From Daucus carota subsp. sativus (Eukaryota; Streptophyta; Magnoliopsida; Apiales; Apiaceae), in assembly GCF_001625215.2 (NCBI RefSeq), contig NC_030386.2:23096545-23160544 (forward strand): a DNA stretch of 64,000 nt, written 5' to 3'. Each line of letters starts with the position of its first letter. Within the stretch, counting starts at the first letter, position 1. Shown piece after piece: positions 37,939 through 45,091 of this stretch. The translations under genes were made by a program, and so were the position numbers. Below the pieces are notes generated by a model, which was not told the DNA's origin, ran no database searches, and saw only the letters and a program-made list of their open reading frames with translations.

Positions 37939-39035
37939 TAGAAGTTTTACAAATTTATTTTGTAAATTAAATTGTATGAGTTTTAAAAATTAAAACGAAT
38001 AATTTCGTTGACATGATTATTCTATTGATAGGATATTATATTAATATCAATATGAACTCTTTATTTATTTGAACTCTGAAGCATGATAAGATTTATAGAG
38101 TTGTTCCGTATATTAAATTATTTGAGTTTTAAAAAATTAAAACAAATAATTTTGTTGGTAATATATTTTTATTAGTAAGATAATTGTTATAATACAAAAT
38201 CTTGTAAAATATAGAATTTTTTTATAATAGTAATAATTGTTAAATAAAAAATAATATGTTGATAGCCAAATTTTGATATGAATTTTATAGAACAGTTTCA
38301 TAAGTTAAATTGTTAGCGATTTAACTGTGCGGATAGGATAAATGTTATATTACAAAATCCTAAACACCATGGAAGTCTTTTTATAGTAGGATAATAATAT
38401 TAACCAATATTGAAATTTTTAAGAATAAAATCCGAATCAATATAAAATTCTGTTCATAATTGTATACTAATAATTATAAAATCCTAAAAATGTATAATAA
38501 TAAGTATAAAATCCTAACAATATGAAAATTTTTTCATAATTCTATAATGGTTATTGTTATTAAATAAAAAATTTATATAACATTGTCTAAATCAATATTG
38601 AAGTTTTTAATAATAAAATTCTAATCAATACAGAAGTCTTTCACTGTGCTAATGAATATTGAGGTCTTTAATAATAAAATTTTATTCGATATAGAAGTCT
38701 TTTGATAATAATATAATAATGAATATAAAATCCTAATCAATATGAAAGTGACCGAATTTTGGTATTTTGGTACCGATGTTCCACCGAAACGTGGTTTCGC
38801 TTATTAATAAAGGGTATTGATTGATGTAAAATATTAAAAAAAATATAATTAAGGGGGTCAGTTGCCCCCCTTCCTCTACTAATTCCAACTTTGATGTTGC
38901 TTCATCCATGAAACAGATTGATAATGATAAAATCACAACTATGATCATAACTTCTTACATCTACAACTACGAACCAGAAAGCTCCGCAACTTCTACGAAT
39001 GCAAAAAACAAAATTATCTAATATACTACCAAGGT

Positions 39036-39361
39036 CTAGAGACGATAACCAAACAATGCGAGTTTAGTGGAGACGCCAAAGAACTTGTCTTCATCTTCTT
39101 GCTGCTGAGTACACACACCCAAGTTCTTGATTTTATCTATCGTTGATGTGGCGGTAGACGACCAGAATGCTTATGTTTGTGCCCATGTTTACTCTTTCTC
39201 ACTCCACTGCGCTGCTGATGATGATGGTGGTGGTGTTTCTTTTCAGAATTTTCGGTAATCAAGATCTGCTTAAGCCTGATCTTTAAGGGATCGGAAGTGG
39301 GTATGACTGTGTAGTGGAAACGAGGAGAAGAGAGTGGATGCTTGATGATCAGACGCACCAT
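39036..39361 (-). pseudogene. His-rich/EAR small-protein gene, copy 1, frameshifted
   Basis: First of three tandem copies of an intronless gene I do not recognise. From the ATG at 39361 it reads MVRLIIKHPLSSPRFHYTVI and continues through the His run (HHHHHHQQ) and KHGHKHKHSGR, then ends after LPPHQR at 39137. Compared with copies 2 and 3 exactly 58 bases are missing, which removes the segment KSLDLSLRLGLSGKDQDA and shifts the frame; AC at both edges suggests a small microhomology deletion. The rest of the ancestral frame is still readable without stops (STATSTIDKIKNLGVC, then KFFGVSTKLALFGYRL) to TAG at 39036. It may still make a 74-aa protein lacking the EAR-like motif. Confidence 0.75.
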
Positions 39362-39441
39362 GATTGTATCTCAGTAATCAACTAGTTAAGAAGATGTAGC
39401 TTCGAAATAATAATGTGTAGAGTTGCATTGCAAACGCTCTG

Positions 39442-39449
39442 TTTTTATA
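39442..39449 (-). promoter_or_regulatory. TATA box, small-protein copy 1
   Basis: TATAAAAA on the minus strand, 81-88 bp before the ATG at 39361; the position is shared by the other two copies. Confidence 0.65.
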
Positions 39450-39467
39450 TGGAGGTATGCACTGATC

Positions 39468-39482
39468 ACTTGATCATCAAGT
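39468..39482. promoter_or_regulatory. Conserved promoter palindrome, copy 1
   Basis: ACTTGATCATCAAGT, a 15-base palindrome (6-base arms, centre TCA), about 20 bp upstream of the TATA box. It is identical in all three gene copies. Function unknown. Confidence 0.55.
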
Positions 39483-39669
39483 CAAGGAAATTTTTTCGAG
39501 GCCTTTTCCCCTTAGGAATATCATTTGGTTTGTATATTAACTATGTTCATGTTTTTTTACTGGTCTAATTTTTCTTGGTTGGCAAACGAAATCCACTGCT
39601 ATTTAATATTAAATTATTAAAATTTGATATATAATTAAACATTTACGTCTTATATTAAATTTAAACATA

Positions 39670-39752
39670 TCCGAGCAACTCATATTTATACAACTTTGAT
39701 ATTTATACAATTTGATGTGATTACTACTAGTTATAGTATTTTGTTGTATATG
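39670..39752. repeat. Left direct repeat around a patchwork insert
   Basis: CCGAGCAACTCATATTTATAC onward to TTTTGTTGTATATG recurs at 40679-40744; the left copy holds an extra 17 bases (an internal short duplication). The two copies bracket the copia/UGT insert. Confidence 0.75.
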
Positions 39753-39759
39753 CTCCTCT

Positions 39760-40125
39760 CCCACAGCTGAGTATCGCTCCATGGGTGATGTATGCTGTGA
39801 TTTTCAATGGTTAATTAATTTATTTCTAGAGCTTGGGTGTCTTGCTCTTACCCCAATCACTCTCTTTTGTGACAATAAGTCTGCTCACTATATTGCCTCC
39901 AACCCCTTGTTTCATTTTATGAACGTACAAAGCACATCGATATTGATTGCCATATTGTTCATTCTAAGCTTTAGAAGGGTATCATTAATTGCTCATTTAC
40001 CCACTAACCAGCAGCCTGCTGATCTTCTTAATAAGTCCTTCTCTTCTGCTACTTTACAATTTCTATTGTACAAGATTGCGGTCTGCAATCTGTTCCAACC
40101 CTCAATCATGAGGGGGATATTGATA
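39760..40125 (+). pseudogene. Ty1/copia retrotransposon fragment (RNase H end)
   Basis: The frame TAEYRSMGDVCCDFQWLINL, then TPITLFCDNKSAHYIASNP and HLPTNQQPADLLNKSFSSAT and CNLFQPSIMRG is the C-terminal part of a copia polyprotein (RNase H). It is followed by a purine-rich ATGAGGGGGA tract and then LTR-like sequence (about 40115-40300). Several residues that should hold the RNase H fold are lost and nothing upstream is present, so it is a relic. Confidence 0.85.
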
Positions 40126-40299
40126 TAGACACTTCATCAATAACAGAAAAGCTGGTCAATGAGAAGGGTCAACAGTACACAGGCGGGGAAGTTAGTTAAA
40201 TCCTGTATATTACAGTTGGCAGCTTGTGGTGCTTCATATAGCATACAGATCAGGACACTGCAGTATATAGAGTATATATTGTAAAGTTGGAGTTCACAA

Positions 40300-40677
40300 G
40301 ACAAGCACTGAATCATCCGCCAATTGCTGGATTCCTGACTCATAACGGGTGGAATTCAACAATTGAGAGCATTTTTGGTGGCGTGCCAATAATCTGTTAG
40401 CCTTTTTTTGCAGAACAACAGACTAATTGCCGGTACTATATATTGTGTGTGGAGTTATTTAAGCCTTTTGACTTGTGTTAAATTTATGTATCCATCTTTT
40501 TTTGTATTTCACTCTGTTGAGTGTTGACAATCCACACAGTATAACACGTATGATTGAACCTGTAAATACCTCCACCAACACTGAGGTATGTGATAAACCC
40601 AAATATAATGAAGGTCCTGATAAAACTCACAGTGAGTGATTAGTAACCCTCCAAACCAGAATAGTTGCCAAGAACAT
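40300..40677 (+). pseudogene. UGT85 fragment with 3' flank (third UGT copy, broken)
   Basis: 40302-40436 matches 24250-24384 of UGT copy 2 ([20 protein letters not shown], the core of the PSPG box) but has a TAG where copy 2 has the Trp of CWPFF. After CRY it jumps to sequence matching the 3' flank of copy 2 (24677-24872), a deletion of about 290 bp, and continues to AAGAACAT at 40677. It is joined directly to copia LTR sequence on its left. Confidence 0.88.
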
Positions 40678-40678
40678 C

Positions 40679-40744
40679 TCCGAGGAACTCATATTTATAC
40701 AATTTGATGTGATTACTACTAGTTATAGTATTTTGTTGTATATG
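40679..40744. repeat. Right direct repeat around the patchwork insert
   Basis: Second copy of the 39670-39752 segment (CCGAGGAACTCATATTTATAC to TTTTGTTGTATATG), directly abutting the UGT fragment. Confidence 0.75.
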
Positions 40745-41243
40745 TAATCATTTGTATTTTTAATATTGTTCATTGCAATGTTCCTCTTCAACTCTTTAAA
40801 ATTTTTAACAAAAATCCAATAAATTATATTATAAATAAAAAATATTCTATGTATCCCTGCATTACCTTTATCTAAAAATATAAACTCTGCTATATTTGGT
40901 GAACAATATATTTTATCAATCACAAGCATGCATGGTTATCAATACAAAACCCATCTGATTGGTAATGCATCACATTAATATTTGCAAAAAATACAATTAA
41001 ACGGTGAAAGTAGATTAATTAAACTTTCGGTTGATCAGATGATAATTAATTACCTCAAACTTTACCCAAGAAGCTTTATAAATTTACCCAGAAAAATTTT
41101 GTTGCTTAGTTCATGAGAAACAGATTGATAATGATAAATCATAACTATGATCATAACTTCTTACATCTACAACTACGAACCAGAAAGCACCGCAACTTCT
41201 ACGAATGCAAAAAAACAAAATTATCTAATTTACTACCTAGATT

Positions 41244-41642
41244 CTAGAGACGGTAATCAAACAATGCGAGTTTAGTCGATACGCCATAGAACTTGTCTTC
41301 ATCTTCTTGCTGCTGAGTATACACACCCAACTTCTTGATTTTATTCATCATAGTCCCCTTTGATGTGGCAGTAGACGTAGCCTGTTGATCCTTCCCAGAT
41401 AAGCCCAGCCTTAAACTCAAATCAAGCGACTTACGACCAGAATACTTATGTTTGTGCCCATGTTTACTCTTTTTCTCTCCACTGCGATGATGATGATGGT
41501 GGTGGTGGTGGTGGTGTTTTTTCTCAGGAACTCCGGTGATCAAGATTTGCTTAAGCCTGATTTTTAAGGGATCGGAAGTGGGTATGACTGTGTACTGAAA
41601 ACGAGGAGAAGAGAGTGGATGCTTGATCATCAGACGCACCAT
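41244..41642 (-). CDS. Small His-rich protein with EAR-like motif, copy 2
   Basis: A 132-aa intronless gene of a family I do not recognise. Visible parts: a basic/hydrophobic N-terminus (1-36, MVRLMIKHPLSSPRF, then DPLKIRLKQILI), a run of ten histidines after KK (about 43-52), a Lys/His-rich stretch (KKSKHGHKHKYSGRK), the motif SLDLSLRLGL (about 71-80), which has the LxLxL pattern of EAR repression motifs, a Ser/Thr linker and a conserved acidic/aromatic C-terminus (QQEDEDKFYGVSTKLALFDYRL, residues 111-132). There is no signal peptide or membrane segment. A TATA box and a palindrome precede it, as in the two sister copies; untranslated flanks are conserved too. Function is unknown. The His run could bind metal and the EAR-like motif could recruit TOPLESS-type co-repressors; both are inference. 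Confidence 0.8.
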   Translation of the reverse strand: MVRLMIKHPLSSPRFQYTVIPTSDPLKIRLKQILITGVPEKKHHHHHHHHHHRSGEKKSKHGHKHKYSGRKSLDLSLRLGLSGKDQQATSTATSKGTMMNKIKKLGVYTQQQEDEDKFYGVSTKLALFDYRL

Positions 41643-41711
41643 GATTGTATCTCAGATATCAACTGGTAGTTAAGAAGATGTAGTTTCTAAATAGTCACTT
41701 GCATTAGTCTG

Positions 41712-41719
41712 TTTATATA
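41712..41719 (-). promoter_or_regulatory. TATA box, small-protein copy 2
   Basis: TATATAAA on the minus strand, 70-77 bp before the ATG at 41642. Confidence 0.65.
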
Positions 41720-41736
41720 GGGAGTATATGCTGATC

Positions 41737-41751
41737 ACTTGATCATCAAGT
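41737..41751. promoter_or_regulatory. Conserved promoter palindrome, copy 2
   Basis: ACTTGATCATCAAGT, 18 bp upstream of the TATA box, identical to the sites at 39468 and 43906. Confidence 0.55.
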
Positions 41752-42149
41752 TACTAGTTGGAAACTTTTTTCTAAGCCTTTTCCAACTAGAAATATTTTG
41801 CTGTATATATTTATATCTTAAATATAATTAATTGCAATGTTCCTTTTCTTTACTGGGTGTTTACTAATCTCAACTCTTTCTCGTAAACAAATCAACATCA
41901 AATATTAAAATTTGATTAACAAAATTTTATATATTTATATTTTTTATATTAATACACATATTACATCTCCTATTGTTTTAAAAAAAACTCATACAATTAG
42001 TCCTTCAATTTATTTAGAATATTAACACTTTTATTATTAAATTAACACCTAATTTGTTTCAAAAAATAAATTCTTGTAACTAGTATTAATTAAAAAAAAA
42101 TTATATCATTAATTAGTTAATTATATCAAAATTTTAGAACAACAGATTA

Positions 42150-42615
42150 ATCTTAGAAACTTAAGATATCCTTCATAGATCATCTGGCTCCTTCAGTACC
42201 CCTGCCATTGATTTTTACTACATGGCCAATGAGCATGTAAAAAGTTTTGAGAGTACATGCTCTGGAGAAATCATTGTCCGAGGTTTTAACGGTTCTCTAC
42301 GTACCCCTTTGCAGGTAGATTCCTGGAAGATGATCTTTTAGTTCGTTGCAACAACCAAGGAATTAAATACATAGGAGCCACAGTTGATCAATGTCTGAAG
42401 GACATTATCAAAAGAAGACTTGAGTGGGAACTCCTTGATTGTCTTGCTGCGGATCATGATGAAGCAGGTTATTCAAACTCAAGTACTCGTCCTCTCTTGT
42501 CTTCGTTCAAGTAAACACTTTGAAATGTGGTGGAGTTGCGTTTGCAGCCAAGGCTCACATAAGATAGCTGATGCAGTCACTTTCAAATCTGTCTGTGTTT
42601 TTTGCTCTAATTAAT
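42150..42615 (+). pseudogene. BAHD acyltransferase fragment C (N-terminal half)
   Basis: The plus strand reads, across frames, ISFIDHLAPSVPLPLIFYY (the conserved LS-ID-AP segment near a BAHD N-terminus), then GRFLEDDLLVRCNNQGIKYI with ATVDQCLKDIIKRR, then KCGGVAFA and finally SHKIADAVTF, which contains the HXXXD motif as HKIAD. Frameshifts separate the blocks (one near 42330, one between CGGVAFA and SHKIAD), and the frame ends at a stop at about 42613. The wording resembles the vinorine-synthase-like clade, so it is not the missing half of pseudogene B. The C-terminal half with DFGWG is absent. Confidence 0.75.
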
Positions 42616-43287
42616 ATTTCTAGCAAACAACACAGACAGATTCCATCCGTTATGGTTCATCATTTGAATTTTAAACTTTTACGTCTTAGTCCAGAAATAT
42701 GACATGGAATCAATCTCTGAATAAGTTTCCCCAAAAATGATGATTTTAGAATTACCATTTGTATTTGTTCCTGCCTTGGCTGGCATTTTAACATTTTACA
42801 CTTTTAAATTATTTACATTAACCTCTATGAAAGCTAATGCCTAATTTCTCATATTCTTAGTTCTGTTTCCTCACAATCTGCTGAAGTTTAGTAACAAAAA
42901 GTAACCATAGGTGGATTCTACAAATATTTGGAGTAGTATCAAAAAAAGAACAGTAAAGTGAATATTACTTTACTAAGAGTTAAAAATGGATTCTGTTTCT
43001 CTCTGCGCTCTCATGCATTCAAACTTCCTTTGAAGATTTCAAGGGATGAGCAAGAGCATGGTGGTTTTAACACTTCACAAATCATATCAAAATTATCTAT
43101 CAATAGTCAGAGTGTTTTAATCATAATATTGTTTTCTATTCACCTTCTCTTCATGTTCTTGATTAGCTTCTATAAAAGGAAACACATGATATGCCATTCG
43201 AAGATAAAATTCCACGAGCACAAGGGTTTTCTAAAATATATACTGTTAAACATAAACATATATAATGTTGCTTAGTTCAAAAAGAAA
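42616..43287. other. Spacer between BAHD fragment C and small-protein copy 3
   Basis: A 105-codon plus-strand frame (42958-43275) has no recognisable domain and an ordinary AT-rich composition; I do not call it a gene. The 3' flank of copy 3 begins near 43288. Confidence 0.4.
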
Positions 43288-43411
43288 GTGATTGATAATG
43301 ATAAATTGCATAAGTACGATCATAATTTCTTACATCTACAACTGCGAAAAGAGAAAGCTACTGCAACTTCTATGCAAGAAAAAAAAAAACATCTGAGACG
43401 CCAACTAGAGT

Positions 43412-43795
43412 CTAGAGACGATAATCAAACAACGCGAGTTTAGTCGAGACGCTATAGAACTTGTCTTCATCTTCTTGCTGCGGAGTATACACACTCAAGT
43501 TCTTGATTTTATTCATAGTTGATGTGGCGGTAGACGTAGCATCTTGATCCTTCCCAGATAAGCCCAACCTTAAACTCAAATCAAGCGACTTACGACCAGA
43601 ATGCTCGTGTTTGTGCCCATGTTTACTCTTTTTCACTCCACTGCGGTGATGATGATGATGGTGGTGGTGTTTCTTTTCAGAATTTTCGGTGATCAAGATC
43701 TGCTTAAGCCTGATTTTTAAGGGATCGGAAGTGGGTATGACTGTGTAGTGGAAACGAGGAGAAGAGAGTGGATGCTTGATGATCAGACGCACCAT
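43412..43795 (-). CDS. Small His-rich protein with EAR-like motif, copy 3
   Basis: A 127-aa intronless paralogue of the 41244 gene, same layout: MVRLIIKHPLSSPRFHYTVI at the start, eight histidines after EKK (43-50), KKSKHGHKHEHSGRK, the SLDLSLRLGL motif (about 69-78), a Thr/Ser linker and the C-terminus DKFYSVSTKLALFDYRL. The differences from copy 2 are mostly in the length of the His run and the linker (SKGTM against STM), while the N- and C-termini and the EAR-like motif are held, which suggests selection on the protein. About 2.2 kb separates successive copies, all in the same orientation. Name and function unknown. Confidence 0.82.
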   Translation of the reverse strand: MVRLIIKHPLSSPRFHYTVIPTSDPLKIRLKQILITENSEKKHHHHHHHHRSGVKKSKHGHKHEHSGRKSLDLSLRLGLSGKDQDATSTATSTMNKIKNLSVYTPQQEDEDKFYSVSTKLALFDYRL

Positions 43796-43871
43796 GATTG
43801 TATCTCAGAGATCAACTAGTTAAGAAGATGTAGTTCAAAATAGTGTGTAGAGTTACTTGAAAACGCCTCTG

Positions 43872-43879
43872 TTTTTATA
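43872..43879 (-). promoter_or_regulatory. TATA box, small-protein copy 3
   Basis: TATAAAAA on the minus strand, 77-84 bp before the ATG at 43795. Confidence 0.65.
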
Positions 43880-43905
43880 GGGGAGGTATGCGGTGAATGG
43901 TGATC

Positions 43906-43920
43906 ACTTGATCATCAAGT
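43906..43920. promoter_or_regulatory. Conserved promoter palindrome, copy 3
   Basis: ACTTGATCATCAAGT, 27 bp upstream of the TATA box, within a longer shared block TGATCACTTGATCATCAAGT. Confidence 0.55.
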
Positions 43921-43977
43921 CATTACTAGGGAATTTTTTCGAGGCCTTTTCCCACTAGAAATACATTTTGTTTGTAC

Positions 43978-44273
43978 TGTAAGAAAAGAAAATCTTAAAA
44001 ATATGTTACGGAATTATATTTTATTGAAGTATTAAGATATGTGCCTTGTCTTCGTCCCTGATGTATAAACTCAATGATGGCAACTAAACACGAGGATTGC
44101 GCTCGTTGCGGGACTTAACCCGACACCTTACGCACGAGCTGACGACAGCCATGCACCACCTGTGTCCGTGTTCCCGAAGGCACCCCTCTCTTTCAAGAGG
44201 ATTCCGGCATGTCAAGCCCTGGTAAAGTTCTTCGCTTTGCATCGAATTAAACCACTGGGACTGAGGGAGTATG
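43978..44273. mobile_element. Stowaway-like MITE remnant interrupted by plastid DNA
   Basis: 43985-44065 (AAAATCTTAAAAATATGTTA, then ATTTTATTGAAG and GTGCCTTGTCTTCGTCCCTG) resembles the interior of the MITE at 15555-15640, and GGGACTGAGGGAGTA at 44257-44271 is a MITE right end. Between them lies the plastid 16S fragment. The left terminus is lost. Confidence 0.55.
44078..44255 (-). pseudogene. rrn16: Nuclear copy of plastid 16S rRNA (fragment)
   Basis: The minus strand contains the conserved 16S region GTGGTTTAATTCGATGCAAA through GAAGAACTTTACCAGGGCTT, GGTGCATGGCTGTCGTCAGC and AGTCCCGCAACGAGCGCAA to TTTAGTTGCCA: about 178 bases near helices 30-36. The wording is plastid/cyanobacterial type, not plant mitochondrial. 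It is far too short to function and sits among nuclear repeats, so it is a nuclear plastid insertion. The protein-like frame over it (44084-44314) is not a gene. Confidence 0.9.
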
Positions 44274-44603
44274 TAATAATTTATATTTTTAAATTTTAAT
44301 ATTGTTAATCGCAATGTTCTTATACCTTAATGGTACGTAACTTATTAATCTAATTTTTCAAAGGGATTGCTGCCAATAAAAGCATATAATAATTATATCG
44401 AAAAATTTATTTTGGAAATTAAAATTGATATTTATAAATTTATTTTTGATATTATTTAATATTTTTTATCTACAGAAATAAAATATTTATTTTAATATAT
44501 TATTACACATTGATAAATAAAATAGAAAAAGGGGACTTATTTCTGAACATAATCGCCGGCAGCACGGCCTATATTACACTGGAAAAAGCAAATTTAACAA
44601 AAA

Positions 44604-44687
44604 GGGGTGGTGGCGCAGTTGGCTAGCGCGTAGGTCTCATAGCAAAGAGTAATCCTGAGGTCGAGAGTTCGAGCCTCTCTCACCCCA
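44604..44687 (+). tRNA. tRNA-Met (CAU), elongator, with intron
   Basis: The cloverleaf is complete: acceptor GGGGTGG pairs with TCACCCC before discriminator A, D stem GCGC/GCGC, anticodon CAT at 44638-44640 in loop CTCATAA, and T arm with GAGAGTTCGAGCCTCTC. A 10-base intron (about 44642-44651) follows position 37, as in plant nuclear elongator tRNA-Met genes. The A box (TGGCGCAGTTGG) and B box (GAGTTCGAGCC) are present. The mature length is 74 bases before CCA addition. Confidence 0.96.
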
Positions 44688-44692
44688 TATCC

Positions 44693-44697
44693 TTTTT
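44693..44697 (+). terminator. RNA polymerase III terminator of tRNA-Met
   Basis: TTTTT five bases after the tRNA discriminator, the usual pol III stop. Confidence 0.7.
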
Positions 44698-45091
44698 ACT
44701 GTTTCATTTTATCTAAAAATCTACCATTTCACTCTTTACAATCAAACATGGCGTCAAAAAGAAGCGGTGGCAAAGGGGAAAGGAGATACTAGCAGCACTA
44801 CAAATCAATAATGCCTGTGTCTCAAGACCAGGGAATTTATATTCATGCCAATGGTCATGTTAAGTGTTTAAATTTACAGTTCATGTGAAGGAATGTCATT
44901 GTCTCCTCACTTTTAATGCAAGTAGCATACATATACTATTTCTCTCAAAAATTCCCTTGCACTACCTGCAAGACACACAGTCACAGAGTGTCGTAAATAG
45001 CCACATCTGATTTTTTACAGCAACAATGCCACATCGCTTGAACCCTGACAAGAACATATTCCTAATTAACGAGAATAATAGCTCCTCTCGA
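44698..45091. other. Intergenic and 3' untranslated region of the DnaJ gene
   Basis: Non-coding sequence between the tRNA and the stop codon of the DnaJ gene; no clear poly(A) signal could be singled out. Confidence 0.4.

Larger units (their letters stand above)
25214..38820 (-). mobile_element. 13.6-kb composite Helitron carrying BAHD relics
   Basis: The ends are those of the 2.1-kb Helitron at 16920: on the minus strand TCAATACCC at 38820 and hairpin plus CTAG ending at 25214, with A on one side and T on the other. 25214-26109 matches 16920-17815 almost base for base, and 37636-38820 matches about 17823-19008, including the nested MITE, so the two outer parts make one element with only about 7 bases missing at the join. 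The 11.5 kb between holds inverted Helitron copies (26110-28639), BAHD pseudogenes (30065-33149), a 560-bp inverted repeat and more Helitron pieces. The flanks look like two halves of one older repeat. Whether the middle was captured before, or inserted after, transposition is not settled by sequence alone. No Rep/helicase gene is seen. Confidence 0.65.

Noticed and set aside
37160..38820. CRISPR-like or structured repeat arrays in the 33-38 kb region
   Set aside because: The repeats are irregular in length, orientation and spacing and are fragments of one Helitron family; a eukaryotic nuclear context also excludes CRISPR.
39137..39361. Copy 1 of the small His-rich gene as an intact 74-aa gene
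   Set aside because: The 58-bp gap and the still-readable downstream frame show it is a truncated copy; kept as a pseudogene entry.
44084..44314. 76-codon minus-strand frame
   Set aside because: It overlaps the plastid 16S rRNA fragment and reads rRNA sequence.
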